Shown: positions 16,239 through 24,268 of the stretch, piece after piece
Position numbering within the stretch: the first letter of the stretch is position 1
Layout: each line of letters begins with the position of its first letter
Source of the DNA: CAYRLZ01 sp964425275
GTDB lineage: Bacteria > Hydrothermota > Tepidihabitantia > Tepidihabitantales > JBDRVQ01
DNA: 60,629 bases
Reading direction: 5' to 3'
NCBI GenBank assembly: GCA_964425275.1
Contig: CAYRLZ010000019.1
Span: 1-60,629 of the forward strand
Notes under the pieces: model-generated
Databases searched by the model: none
Told to the model about the DNA's origin: nothing
Seen by the model: only the letters and a program-made list of their open reading frames with translations
Made by a program: the position numbers and the translations under genes

Positions 16239-16387
16239 TTTAATATCTAATTGACTGAGGCTTTTTAACCCTCTCAGGAGAGAAAAGTAGAAAAAAATCT
16301 TTTTTATCTTTTCCTTTGGTTTAGCGGATAGTGAGGGCGGTGCTTATACCCTGGATATATCTCTATAACCTTCGCTACGATGAGGCA

Positions 16388-16630
16388 TAGAGCCAATAAT
16401 AAGATTCCCAATAGGGCTCTTTATAGAAAAGAGAATAGCATCCCGAATAGCACTCTGAATAGGGCGGAGAATAGAACCCCCAATAGGATAGGGAATAGAA
16501 CTCTCAATAGAAAAGAGAATAGGATTACCGATAGGCAAGAGAATAGAATACCGAATAGGATAGAGATTAGAGCCGAGAATAGGTAGAATAATAGGGCATT
16601 TAATACCATACCTAATAGCACCCCCTGTAG
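16388..16630 (+). repeat. 12-base-register array, copy 1
   Basis: TAG, mostly within AATAG, recurs every 12 bases without a single insertion or deletion across 21 register positions. Nineteen are TAG, and the other two are TAA (16400) and TAC (16604). The nine bases between are variable but often end in GAA or CAA, and tend to alternate purine-rich (AAAAGAGAA) with pyrimidine-rich (CACTCTGAA). The flanks, including CGATGAGGCATAGAGCC before and GTAGCACTCCCCCCTT after, are shared with copy 2. It lies in the 604-base gap between rpsG and a convergent gene. Beyond it and the 63-base box, only a weak hairpin after rpsG was seen. Function unknown. Confidence 0.85.
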
Positions 16631-16698
16631 CACTCCCCCCTTAAAAAAGAAAAATCCCCTTCCGTGCGAATTAGTAAATACGCTTTACGGTTTACGCT

Positions 16699-16761
16699 CT
16701 TAATAAAATTAGCCTTTTTCTCATATCTAAATATAGAGTAAAAATCCGCTCAAAGTGTTTC
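16699..16761 (+). repeat. 63-base identical box, copy 1
   Basis: Identical over all 63 bases to 48064-48126. It lies downstream of the array and about 80 bases beyond the end of the minus-strand TPR-like gene. Read on the minus strand it contains an ATG followed by AGAAAAAGGCTAATTTTATT (MRKRLILL), which resembles a signal-peptide start but soon ends in a stop. Confidence 0.9.
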
Positions 16762-16842
16762 TCTAAATTTAAGAATTTATCTCACTCAACTCCCTGGGCT
16801 AAATTTTGCTTTTTCGGGAAAATGCTCAGAAAGGCTTGTCGG

Positions 16843-18153
16843 TTATTTCTGAGCGAAGTTAATCTTTAATGGCTTTAAAAACTGGTAGTATTGATAACCA
16901 ATATCCCGGATAACTTTTGTCTCACTCTCCCGACTAAGGTCAGGGAATTGACGAGAGACTCTTTTCAAATGTCTCTTGGCCAGTCGGTAAAAGGGGTTCA
17001 GTTCTAAGGCAATCTCTAAGAATAATTTACCAGCCGCCAATTCACCCCGAACCAGGTGACAGACTGCCTTATTGGCATAAACCCGAAAGATTTCCGGATA
17101 GGTAATTCTATTCTCCAAAAGGTAAGCAAAAAACCGGTTTATTTTCTTTAAGGCACGGTCAAAATCTCTTTCGTTCAGAGATTCAACTACCTGATGATAT
17201 TTTTCATACATCGTGGGAATCGGGTTTCCGGAGACGCTCATCTTTATATCAGGCAAGAGCCCTTTTTCACTTGCCTCCCGTGCCTTCTCGGAGGGGGATT
17301 TACCACCTAATCTCTTTTGCGGGCAGAGATTGTAAAATTGAATAAGGCTTTCGGTTATCTCCACCCAGGCGTCATTATAATCCTTTCGTTTTAGGGGTAT
17401 TAAACTGAGTAACAGATGCAATGAAGTAGAGAGTTCACCAACCAATTCGTTATCAATCCATTCTTTAATCGTTGCGCTATCAACAAATTTATTAAGACCA
17501 AATTTTGTTAGGACATTTTGTAGGTTCTCTTCGGCATCTTTTAGGGTAGAGAATTTCTTGGGAGGAATTGTCTCTCTTTCCTCTCGGAAAAAATAATCCC
17601 ATATCACCTTGGGATTCCAATCTTCTTTGGACCGACGGTAGGTTCTTTCCAGTGATTGGCTCATTTTGATTGGCAATAATGGCGGGTTAGCACTAACCAA
17701 TTCGTAATGCCCGCCGACTTTGGCCACCCGACCCGGGAATACCTGTTCCGCGGAAACCGAAAAGGTAAGGAGGCATTCTTTAACCCAATAGACCCGGCCC
17801 GTTTGGAGGTTTTCCAGTAAGAGCCCTTCGCCCAATCTCACTTCTTTAACTTTATAGAAACCATAGCAGTTATCTTGGAGGTCTTTATAAACCTGAAGTC
17901 GGGTAGCGTCTAAATTATCCGGATTGGTTAAATAAAAGTCCCCAAGGGGGGTCCGCCCATTGCTCAACTTAAAGTCATAGACAAACCATTCGTTAAATAA
18001 TCCGGTCTCTTCTGCCAAATCAATTTTGCTTTCATCAATTTTTGATTGAGGGGCTAAATCAAAAAACTCGCTTAAGGCGCGCTTGATATCCTTTTGAAAC
18101 TGGGGCTGAGAAAAATAATAATCCAAAAGTCTCCTTATGGTTCCTCGTTCCAT
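16843..18153 (-). CDS. Unidentified protein with TPR-like C-terminus
   Basis: A 436-residue protein with no signal peptide or membrane span, probably cytoplasmic. The middle has YWVKECLLTFSVSAEQVFPGRVAKVGGHYELV, which resembles a small beta domain. The end (IFRVYANKAVCHLVRGELAAGKLFLEIALELNPFYRLAKRHLKR) has the helix-turn-helix spacing of tetratricopeptide repeats. No family could be named. It is transcribed divergently from the lipoprotein gene, with a -10 box only six bases before the ATG. It ends toward the 12-base array. Confidence 0.7.
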   Translation of the reverse strand: MERGTIRRLLDYYFSQPQFQKDIKRALSEFFDLAPQSKIDESKIDLAEETGLFNEWFVYDFKLSNGRTPLGDFYLTNPDNLDATRLQVYKDLQDNCYGFYKVKEVRLGEGLLLENLQTGRVYWVKECLLTFSVSAEQVFPGRVAKVGGHYELVSANPPLLPIKMSQSLERTYRRSKEDWNPKVIWDYFFREERETIPPKKFSTLKDAEENLQNVLTKFGLNKFVDSATIKEWIDNELVGELSTSLHLLLSLIPLKRKDYNDAWVEITESLIQFYNLCPQKRLGGKSPSEKAREASEKGLLPDIKMSVSGNPIPTMYEKYHQVVESLNERDFDRALKKINRFFAYLLENRITYPEIFRVYANKAVCHLVRGELAAGKLFLEIALELNPFYRLAKRHLKRVSRQFPDLSRESETKVIRDIGYQYYQFLKPLKINFAQK

Positions 18154-18159
18154 AATTTA

Positions 18160-18187
18160 AGTTTAGCCAATTTTCCCCAAAAATCAA
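18160..18187 (-). promoter_or_regulatory. Promoter of the TPR-like gene
   Basis: On the minus strand TTGATT and TAAACT with a 16-base spacer. The -10 ends six bases before the ATG and there is no Shine-Dalgarno. It is back to back with the promoter at 18215-18242. Confidence 0.5.
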
Positions 18188-18214
18188 TAGTTTGTTTATT
18201 CTTTTGCGTGGCTG

Positions 18215-18242
18215 TTGACTTATTGTCGGATAAGTTTATAAT
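18215..18242 (+). promoter_or_regulatory. Promoter of the lipoprotein-activator-kinase operon
   Basis: TTGACT and a perfect TATAAT with a 16-base spacer, ending seven bases before the ATG at 18250. The transcript should be leaderless. Confidence 0.75.
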
Positions 18243-18249
18243 AAAAGAG

Positions 18250-19245
18250 ATGAGAAGGTTTGTGATTATGTGTATCTTATGGCTTATTACCTGTTCCCCA
18301 GAAAGGGATAATCCCTATGACCCAAATTCTCCTTCTTATCAAGGTAAGACTTTCCTGCAAGGAACCTGTCGGAACCGGATTTTGGTCTTACTTCCTTCGG
18401 CCAAGATTTCATTGCGTTCCTTAAAGGGTAGCACTCACCTCTTCACCTTTACCGATGAGCAGGGGAGATATGAATTGAGAAATTGCCCGGTGGAGAGTGT
18501 TCGGGTAATTGCCGAAAAAGAGGGCTTTGCCGCTGAATCAACCGATTTGTTCCTATTGGCCTATAAGGCGGAAACTCTGGATTTCGTCTTAGAAGGGTTG
18601 CCTAAATTTTTGTCCGCCGCGGTCTTTTCTTATTATGGCCAGCGCCATATCCCTTATGACTCTATAGCCCTCTCCTTGGAATGTAAAATAAAAGATGAGG
18701 AAGGACCGGGTGATATAAGTGATGTCTTTGGGATAATTGAAGGGCTTTCTGATACCCTGCCCTTATTTTTTAAGTCCGGCTTTTCTTATGAGAACACATT
18801 TCCCGAGGAGAGTTTATCAAAAGGACTTGATGAGATTACTGGGCGGGATATTCACATCGTAGCCCAGGACAGGTTTGGTAATGAAGTGAAGTCTTCGGCT
18901 TTACGGCTGGTTCGGGTGATAAGACAGCCACCGGAGCCGGTCGCGCCGGTTGGTGGGAGTAATGTCTCACCGCCGGTCGTTCTTGTCTGGCGTTCACCGC
19001 CATATCTCTTTTCTCATTCTCTCTTCTGTGAGGTTTATCGTATCTCACCTAATTTACCACCGATTCTTTTTCGCCGCTATGAAAATATCTTGGCCGGGGA
19101 TACCTCTCTTACCCTCTCCGTTCCACTGGATACTGGTTTTTATTACTGGCAGATTGGGGTGAGGGATGATTATCATAATTGCGCAAAATCAGCGGAGGCG
19201 GTTTTCAAGGTAGCGGCAAAAACCGCATCCCGGCCAATCCAATGA
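18250..19245 (+). CDS. Lipoprotein with carboxypeptidase-regulatory-like and Fn3-like domains
   Basis: A 331-residue protein. The N-terminus is a short signal ending in the lipobox LITC (Cys at about residue 15), followed by ERDNPYDPNSPSY, an Asn-Pro-Tyr-Asp linker common after lipobox cysteines. Residues about 35-115 resemble a carboxypeptidase regulatory domain (TDEQGRYELRNCPVESVRVIAEKEGF), and the end (LDTGFYYWQIGVRDDYHN) looks Fn3-like. The ATG at 18250 was chosen because the promoter overlaps any earlier start. It is probably an envelope lipoprotein. Its stop overlaps the sigma-54 activator start (ATGA), so it may be a sensor or target of that system. Confidence 0.7.
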   Translation: MRRFVIMCILWLITCSPERDNPYDPNSPSYQGKTFLQGTCRNRILVLLPSAKISLRSLKGSTHLFTFTDEQGRYELRNCPVESVRVIAEKEGFAAESTDLFLLAYKAETLDFVLEGLPKFLSAAVFSYYGQRHIPYDSIALSLECKIKDEEGPGDISDVFGIIEGLSDTLPLFFKSGFSYENTFPEESLSKGLDEITGRDIHIVAQDRFGNEVKSSALRLVRVIRQPPEPVAPVGGSNVSPPVVLVWRSPPYLFSHSLFCEVYRISPNLPPILFRRYENILAGDTSLTLSVPLDTGFYYWQIGVRDDYHNCAKSAEAVFKVAAKTASRPIQ

Positions 19246-20762
19246 ACGGAGAAGAGAAGGTTTCACTTACGCCCGAGCGTTTGAAAATTTTGCATCAGAT
19301 AAGCGTCGTCATAAATTCTATTCTGAATTATAAGGAACTTTTGGAGAAGATAATGGACATCGGTTTGGAGACCTTAAAGGCGGAAAGGGGGGTAATTGTC
19401 CTTAAGGAGAGAGAAGATTTTATTCCGGTTACCGAGCGAGACCTCCGTCCCCGGGCGGATAGCCAAGAGGAGGTGAAGAGGATTTCTCGGAGTGTGATTG
19501 AGGAGGTGATAAGAACCAAAAAACCAATACTCCTGCACAGTGCGATAGACCAATCACCTTTTTCCGCCCAAGAGAGTATAATAATCTCTCAGATTAAGTC
19601 GGTTTTAGCCTGTCCCCTTTTCAGTCGGGGGAATTTAATCGGGGCGATTTATTGCGATTCCCTATCAGAAAAGGGGGTCTTTACCGAGGAGGATGCCAAT
19701 TTTCTTGTTGCCTTCTCCCATCTGGCGGCCATCGCTATTGAGAATGCCCGTTTGCGCGAGATGTTGATTGACGAAAATATCTATCTCAAAAAGGTGGTCG
19801 GGGAAATTCCAAAGAAAGACCTCCAAAGTTTTGCCAATATTATCGGTCAAAGTGAAAAGATGTTAGAACTCTTTTCCCTCTTAAAAAAGGTAAGCAATAC
19901 CGATGTCAATATCTTAATCCAAGGGGAATCCGGAACCGGCAAAGAACTGATTGCCAAGGCGATTCATTATCAGAGCAGAAGGCGCGAGAAAAAGATTGTC
20001 CCAATATATTGTGGTTCGCTTCCCGAGACGCTTTTGGAATCGGAACTCTTTGGTTATAAGAAAGGGAGTTTTACCGGGGCGCTTTATGATAAGAAGGGAT
20101 TGATTGAGGAGGCGGATGGGGGAACGCTTTTCTTAGACGAAGTGGTGGACATCTCACTGGCCATTCAGGCAAAACTCCTGCGGTTTTTGCAGGAGGGGGA
20201 GATAAGGAGGGTTGGTGAGACTGAGCCCAGGAAGGTTGATGTCCGGGTAATTGCCGCGACGAATCGGAACTTAAAGGATGAGGTGAAGAAGGGAAATTTT
20301 CGGGAAGACCTCTATTATCGGTTAAATGTCTTGGAGATTAATCTACCGCCATTACGGGAGAGAGAAGATGATGCGGTTCTTTTAGCAAAATATTTTCTGG
20401 ATAAATTTTCCCAGAAATACAATAAAGAGATAAAGGGATTTACTCCGGCGGCGGTGAGACTTATTCGCACTTATCCCTGGCCCGGTAATGTGCGGGAATT
20501 GGAGAATTCAGTTGCCCGGGCGGTCTCTTTGGCTGAGGGGAAGTTCATTACTCCCGAAGACCTCGGTCTCGTCGGGGTAGGTCTGGAATTGAGCCCGCAA
20601 TCTTTAAAAAAGAGTGTGAAAAAATTAGAGAGAGATAAGATTATCTCCGCCTTGAAACACTGTGGGGGGAATAAAACCGAGGCGGCAAAACTCTTAGGAA
20701 TTTCCCGCCGCAGTTTATATTATAAGATGAAAGAGTTAGGAATTGAAAGCGATGCTACCTGA
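19242..20762 (+). CDS. GAF-domain sigma-54-dependent transcription activator
   Basis: A 506-residue enhancer-binding protein. An N-terminal GAF domain (residues about 15-170, ERGVIVLKERE ... IGAIYCDSLSEKGVFTEEDANFLVAFSHLAAIAIENARL) senses a small ligand or protein. The AAA+ domain has Walker A GESGTGKE near 228, the sigma-54 contact loop GSFTGA near 275 (a variant of GAFTGA), Walker B GGTLFLDEV near 292, and WPGNVRELEN. A Fis-type HTH ends the protein (NKTEAAKLLGISRRSLYYKMKELGI). There is no receiver domain. It is sandwiched between a lipoprotein and a Ser/Thr kinase, overlapping both, and a matching sigma-54 promoter lies 1.5 kb downstream. Confidence 0.93.
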   Translation: MNGEEKVSLTPERLKILHQISVVINSILNYKELLEKIMDIGLETLKAERGVIVLKEREDFIPVTERDLRPRADSQEEVKRISRSVIEEVIRTKKPILLHSAIDQSPFSAQESIIISQIKSVLACPLFSRGNLIGAIYCDSLSEKGVFTEEDANFLVAFSHLAAIAIENARLREMLIDENIYLKKVVGEIPKKDLQSFANIIGQSEKMLELFSLLKKVSNTDVNILIQGESGTGKELIAKAIHYQSRRREKKIVPIYCGSLPETLLESELFGYKKGSFTGALYDKKGLIEEADGGTLFLDEVVDISLAIQAKLLRFLQEGEIRRVGETEPRKVDVRVIAATNRNLKDEVKKGNFREDLYYRLNVLEINLPPLREREDDAVLLAKYFLDKFSQKYNKEIKGFTPAAVRLIRTYPWPGNVRELENSVARAVSLAEGKFITPEDLGLVGVGLELSPQSLKKSVKKLERDKIISALKHCGGNKTEAAKLLGISRRSLYYKMKELGIESDAT

Positions 20763-22278
20763 GATCCTTGGACCGAAATATGAGGTATTAAACTTGCTTG
20801 CCCGTTCCCATTTTTCTACGGTCTATTTGGGAATTCAGAGGCCATTAGGGAGAAAGGTTTTGATAAAAATCCTTGCCCCGCACATTGCCGAGAATGAAAC
20901 CTTACGGCGGCGCTTTGAAAGGGAAGCAAAAATCCTCGCCGCCCTTGATGACCCAGGTGTGGTTAAGGTTTATGACTTCGGTCAGGAAAAAGGGACGGCA
21001 TTTATTATCTCCGAATTTATTGAGGGGAAGACCTTAAAGGAGGTCTTGACCGAACGAAAAAGATTAGAGATAAACGAGGCTTTAAGGATTATCAAAGAGG
21101 TCGCGGAGATTATATCCCGAATCCACAGAAAAGGGGTTTTGCATCGGGATATAAAACCTTCTAATATTATATTAAAAGAAGATGGGAGATTAAAACTGAC
21201 CGATTTCGGACTGGCCCAGACCGTTGCCCTTGACCGTTTAACAATTGATGGCGAGATAATTGGGACACCGGCTTATATGTCACCGGAACAGATTTCCGGA
21301 AGACCGATTGATCAACGGAGTGATATATTCTCCTTAGGGGTAGTGGCCTATGAACTTTTGACCGGAGAAAATCCCTTTGTCGCGGAGACCTTTACTGGGG
21401 TTTTGCATAAGGTTCTCAACCAGAAGCCAGAAAAGATTAAAGACCTTCCGCCAGCCGTAGCGAAACTCTTAGAAAAGATGTTAGCAAAAAATCCCAAGGG
21501 ACGTTTCCAATCCGGGGAGGAGATAAGTGTTTATATCGGGCAAATCTTTTTGGGAAGCGAAGAAGTAGTGGGGAAAAAGAGGGCTTCTTTGAAACCACTT
21601 ATTTTTCTCTTTGGTTTTATCCTTATCTTTCTATTTATTTTCATCTTTCGGGAGAAGGTTATTCCCCATAAGCAAAAGATTACCCTTTCCCAAGAGGAGA
21701 TGATGACCAGTAAAGAGACAACTGGCTTTCTTAGACAGGAATCCCTTGCCAATAAAGTGAGAAGTGAAATTGGGGAGAAAGGTAAGATAGAAGTGAGGGG
21801 TAAAGAAATTCCGCTCAGGAGATTAGAATCTATCCCCCCTTTGTTAGTTGAGAGCGGATATTTAAGGGTAAAGGTAGAGCCCTGGGCCGATGTATATGCT
21901 GGGGAAGGGGGGAATATGAGGTATATTGGGCAGACCCCAATTGCCAAGCCGATAAGGCTAAAATCCGGGGCAATCAATATAAGATTCCGCCACCCGGTTA
22001 TCGGGATAGCCGAGACCACAATCGCAATTGCCCCGAAAGAGACCACAGAAATCTCTTTTTACCTCCGGAGGTGTTTTTCTGGCTTAAAAGTCTTTGCCGA
22101 ACCTTGGGCCGAGGTATATATTGATGGCGAATATAAGGGGATGACTCCGATGGGCGTTATCTATCTTTCACCGGGTCGGCATGAGTTAAGCTTTAAAAAT
22201 CCCAAATTTTCGCCATTGGTGGAGACGGTTGAATTTAAGCCCGGGGAGACGAAAGAGCGATATGTTAAGTGGCGATGA
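20752..22278 (+). CDS. Membrane Ser/Thr protein kinase with PEGA domains
   Basis: A 508-residue protein. The kinase domain (residues about 8-265) has HRDIKPSN near 132, DFGLAQ, GTPAYMSPEQ and a DIFSLGVVAYELLTG segment. The glycine-rich loop is unusual (LLARSHFSTVYLG, lacking the first glycines). One membrane helix follows (about 283-303), then a long linker and two PEGA-type domains (VKVEPWADVYAGEGG, VFAEPWAEVYIDGEYKG) that would lie outside the cytoplasmic membrane. The start overlaps the activator gene by 11 bases, so the kinase may phosphorylate or control it, which is inference. Its end faces a sigma-54 promoter. Confidence 0.9.
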   Translation: MLPEILGPKYEVLNLLARSHFSTVYLGIQRPLGRKVLIKILAPHIAENETLRRRFEREAKILAALDDPGVVKVYDFGQEKGTAFIISEFIEGKTLKEVLTERKRLEINEALRIIKEVAEIISRIHRKGVLHRDIKPSNIILKEDGRLKLTDFGLAQTVALDRLTIDGEIIGTPAYMSPEQISGRPIDQRSDIFSLGVVAYELLTGENPFVAETFTGVLHKVLNQKPEKIKDLPPAVAKLLEKMLAKNPKGRFQSGEEISVYIGQIFLGSEEVVGKKRASLKPLIFLFGFILIFLFIFIFREKVIPHKQKITLSQEEMMTSKETTGFLRQESLANKVRSEIGEKGKIEVRGKEIPLRRLESIPPLLVESGYLRVKVEPWADVYAGEGGNMRYIGQTPIAKPIRLKSGAINIRFRHPVIGIAETTIAIAPKETTEISFYLRRCFSGLKVFAEPWAEVYIDGEYKGMTPMGVIYLSPGRHELSFKNPKFSPLVETVEFKPGETKERYVKWR

Positions 22279-22292
22279 TAAAATTAGCACTT

Positions 22293-22308
22293 TGGCACGG
22301 ATTTTGCT
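22293..22308 (+). promoter_or_regulatory. Sigma-54 promoter for the kelch gene
   Basis: TGGCACG-GATT-TTGCT matches the -24/-12 consensus TGGCACG-N4-TTGCW at every defined base. It lies 15 bases before the ATG of the secreted kelch protein and 15 bases after the kinase stop. The activator encoded two genes upstream is the natural candidate regulator. Confidence 0.88.
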
Positions 22309-22323
22309 TTCATTTATTGAGAG

Positions 22324-23475
22324 ATGAAAACAAAATATAGAGAATTATTCTTTTTAGTTATCCCTTTAATTTTCTTTGCCTTTAATTCTCTTTGGGCCGA
22401 GCATTGGGTCTCTTGTCGGTCATTAAATGTGCCGCGGGCTGGTCTTGTCTGTGAGGCGGTTAACGGTAAGATATATGCGATTGGTGGCCGAGATGAGAGG
22501 CGGGTTCTTGGGGTCTGTGAGGAATATAACCCACAGCAGGATACCTGGGTGATTAAAAGACCGATGCCCACTCCCCGCTACGGGGCGGTTTCGGCTGTCT
22601 GGGAGAATAAGATTTATGTGATTGGTGGTGATACCAGTATCTCCTCACCCTCTCCGGTTAATATTATAGAGATATATGACCCGGGGCGCGACACCTGGAT
22701 GAGGGCGAACACTTTTCTACCCACCCCTCGTTCCGGGGCCGGGGGCAGTCGCCTTGCTCATTTAATTTTTGTGATTGGCGGTTGCCAAAGGAGAGGAAAC
22801 ATTACTGATACGGTTGAGGTCTATGATGTGAGGGAAAATCGCTGGCTAATAAAGAGGTCAATGATTACCCCTCGTTCCAATTTTTCGGTGGTAGCAACTT
22901 CATCCCGAATTTATGCCCTGGGCGGGCTTTATTATGGACCGATTGCCCAATGTGAAGTATTTAATGAAAGCACGAATAACTGGCGGGCAATAAGACCACT
23001 ACCTTCGGCTCGCCATTCCACGGCGGCCTGTGCCTATGGCGAGATTGTTTTCGTAATTGGCGGAAGCGGGATGCATCCCAACGAAATTAGAAAAAGGGTT
23101 GATTATTATATACCGGAACGGGATACCTGGCAGAGATACCCCAATCTTAATTATGGAAGGCATTCGCTTGGTGCTTGCCTCCTTAGAGACGAGCTCTATG
23201 CCATCGGTGGCGTAGATAGCGCCGGGCGGTGTGTTAAACGGGTAGAAAAGAGTCAGGTTTTAGGTGTGGGGATTAAAAGGGAGGAGAGGAGCGAAAAAAT
23301 CAGAGGCAAAGAGTTTCCGACTTATTTCCGAGCCGAAAAAAGACTTATGATTAATGAGCCTCATTCAATATTTGACGCCCTGGGGAATAAGATTAACTCC
23401 GGAAATTTAAGAAGCGGACTATACTTTATCCACTTAAAAAGAGAAAATCGGGTGAAGAAGTTAATCGTCTACTAG
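22324..23475 (+). CDS. Secreted kelch-repeat protein with C-terminal sorting domain
   Basis: A 383-residue protein. The N-terminal signal peptide is YRELFFLVIPLIFFAFNSLWAEH. About six kelch repeats follow, each with an I/VYxIGG strand and a DTW or NxW motif (KIYAIGGRDE, KIYVIGGDTS, LIFVIGGCQR, RIYALGGLYY, IVFVIGGSGM, ELYAIGGVDS), enough for a six-bladed propeller. The last 40 residues (FDALGNKINSGNLRSGLYFIHLKRENRVKKLIVY) match type IX secretion type A sorting domains. It is probably exported and anchored at the surface. It has a sigma-54 promoter. Confidence 0.88.
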   Translation: MKTKYRELFFLVIPLIFFAFNSLWAEHWVSCRSLNVPRAGLVCEAVNGKIYAIGGRDERRVLGVCEEYNPQQDTWVIKRPMPTPRYGAVSAVWENKIYVIGGDTSISSPSPVNIIEIYDPGRDTWMRANTFLPTPRSGAGGSRLAHLIFVIGGCQRRGNITDTVEVYDVRENRWLIKRSMITPRSNFSVVATSSRIYALGGLYYGPIAQCEVFNESTNNWRAIRPLPSARHSTAACAYGEIVFVIGGSGMHPNEIRKRVDYYIPERDTWQRYPNLNYGRHSLGACLLRDELYAIGGVDSAGRCVKRVEKSQVLGVGIKREERSEKIRGKEFPTYFRAEKRLMINEPHSIFDALGNKINSGNLRSGLYFIHLKRENRVKKLIVY

Positions 23476-23482
23476 TTGCCTT

Positions 23483-24202
23483 GTGACGACCAGTAAATCG
23501 CGATTAAGAGTTATTTTACCGGATTTACGTTTTGCCTTAGGTAGCGCGCTCTATTTTTGGCTAATAATTTTTTTAAATTCACCAGCAAAAGGTGAAGAAC
23601 GAAGCCCGGTCCCTTACTTAGATTCCCTCTATAAAATCGGCGACTACGAGCGTATCATTAGGGAGGGAGAAGAACTTCTGGCTCAGGAGACAAAAAGAGA
23701 GGCGAAGGTTGAGATTTTAAGACTCCTGGCCTTTTCCTCGGTGGCCCTTACCCGGCGCGAAGAGGCCGAGAGTTATTTCTTACATCTCCTTTATCTTTCG
23801 CCAAAATTCTCTCTTGACCCGCTGAATACCTCACCAAAGATTATGGAGGTATTTCTGGCGGCGCGGAGTGGATTTGAGAAGGGAAAGAAAGAGAAATTGG
23901 CGGTCGGTTTTCATCCTTTAATCTACTTCTATCCCGGTCTTTCCCAGTTAAAAAATGGCGATAGATTTAAGGGATATTTCTTAACCTCCCTAACCACGGT
24001 CTCAGCGATTGGTTTTTTCACCACCGCGGTTCTCACACCAATTTATCACAAGAGATATTTAGATAAGAGAGTTCCCGCGGAGATTGAATCGGCCTATAAT
24101 CGGTATAAACTGATATATATTACAAGGCAGGTATTCGGGATTGGCTTAGCGTTCTCTTATGGGCTACATATTTTAGACCTTAAATTCGCCGGGCCCCGTT
24201 AA
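23483..24202 (+). CDS. TPR-like protein with C-terminal membrane helices
   Basis: A 239-residue protein. An N-terminal hydrophobic segment is followed by TPR-like helices (YKIGDYERIIREGEELLAQETKREAKVEILRLLAFSSVALTRREEAESYFLHLLYLSPKFSL). A C-terminal part with two or three hydrophobic segments reads FHPLIYFYPGLSQLKNGDRFKGYFLTSLTTVSAIGFF, a pattern reminiscent of DUF5683-type envelope proteins. It starts eight bases after the kelch gene, so it is likely part of the same sigma-54 transcript. The GTG start is uncertain. Role unknown. Confidence 0.6.
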   Translation: MTTSKSRLRVILPDLRFALGSALYFWLIIFLNSPAKGEERSPVPYLDSLYKIGDYERIIREGEELLAQETKREAKVEILRLLAFSSVALTRREEAESYFLHLLYLSPKFSLDPLNTSPKIMEVFLAARSGFEKGKKEKLAVGFHPLIYFYPGLSQLKNGDRFKGYFLTSLTTVSAIGFFTTAVLTPIYHKRYLDKRVPAEIESAYNRYKLIYITRQVFGIGLAFSYGLHILDLKFAGPR

Positions 24203-24216
24203 AGGATATTGGCGAG

Positions 24217-24244
24217 TTGACCAATGGGAATTTATATTTATAAG
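24217..24244 (+). promoter_or_regulatory. Promoter of the secreted protein at 24269
   Basis: TTGACC and TATAAG with a 16-base spacer, followed by a short leader with a strong Shine-Dalgarno (AAGGAGG at 24257-24263). Confidence 0.5.
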
Positions 24245-24268
24245 TTATAATTAGACAAGGAGGTGAAT

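Noticed and set aside
16380..16586. 68-residue frame with NR repeats, and the overlapping minus-strand hydrophobic frames
   Set aside because: Open frames on both strands follow automatically from a 12-base period with TAG confined to one frame. Kept as a hypothesis in the findings, not as genes.
16388..16630. CRISPR array
   Set aside because: No identical repeats of 20 bases or more and no unique spacers. The unit is 12 bases with a three- to five-base constant part, and no cas genes are near.
15720..16842. Search for fusA and a second tuf after rpsG
   Set aside because: No GTPase frame is present. The operon ends with rpsG in this window.
18950..19162. Small frame inside the lipoprotein gene
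   Set aside because: Overlaps a well-supported gene in another frame, with no start signals.
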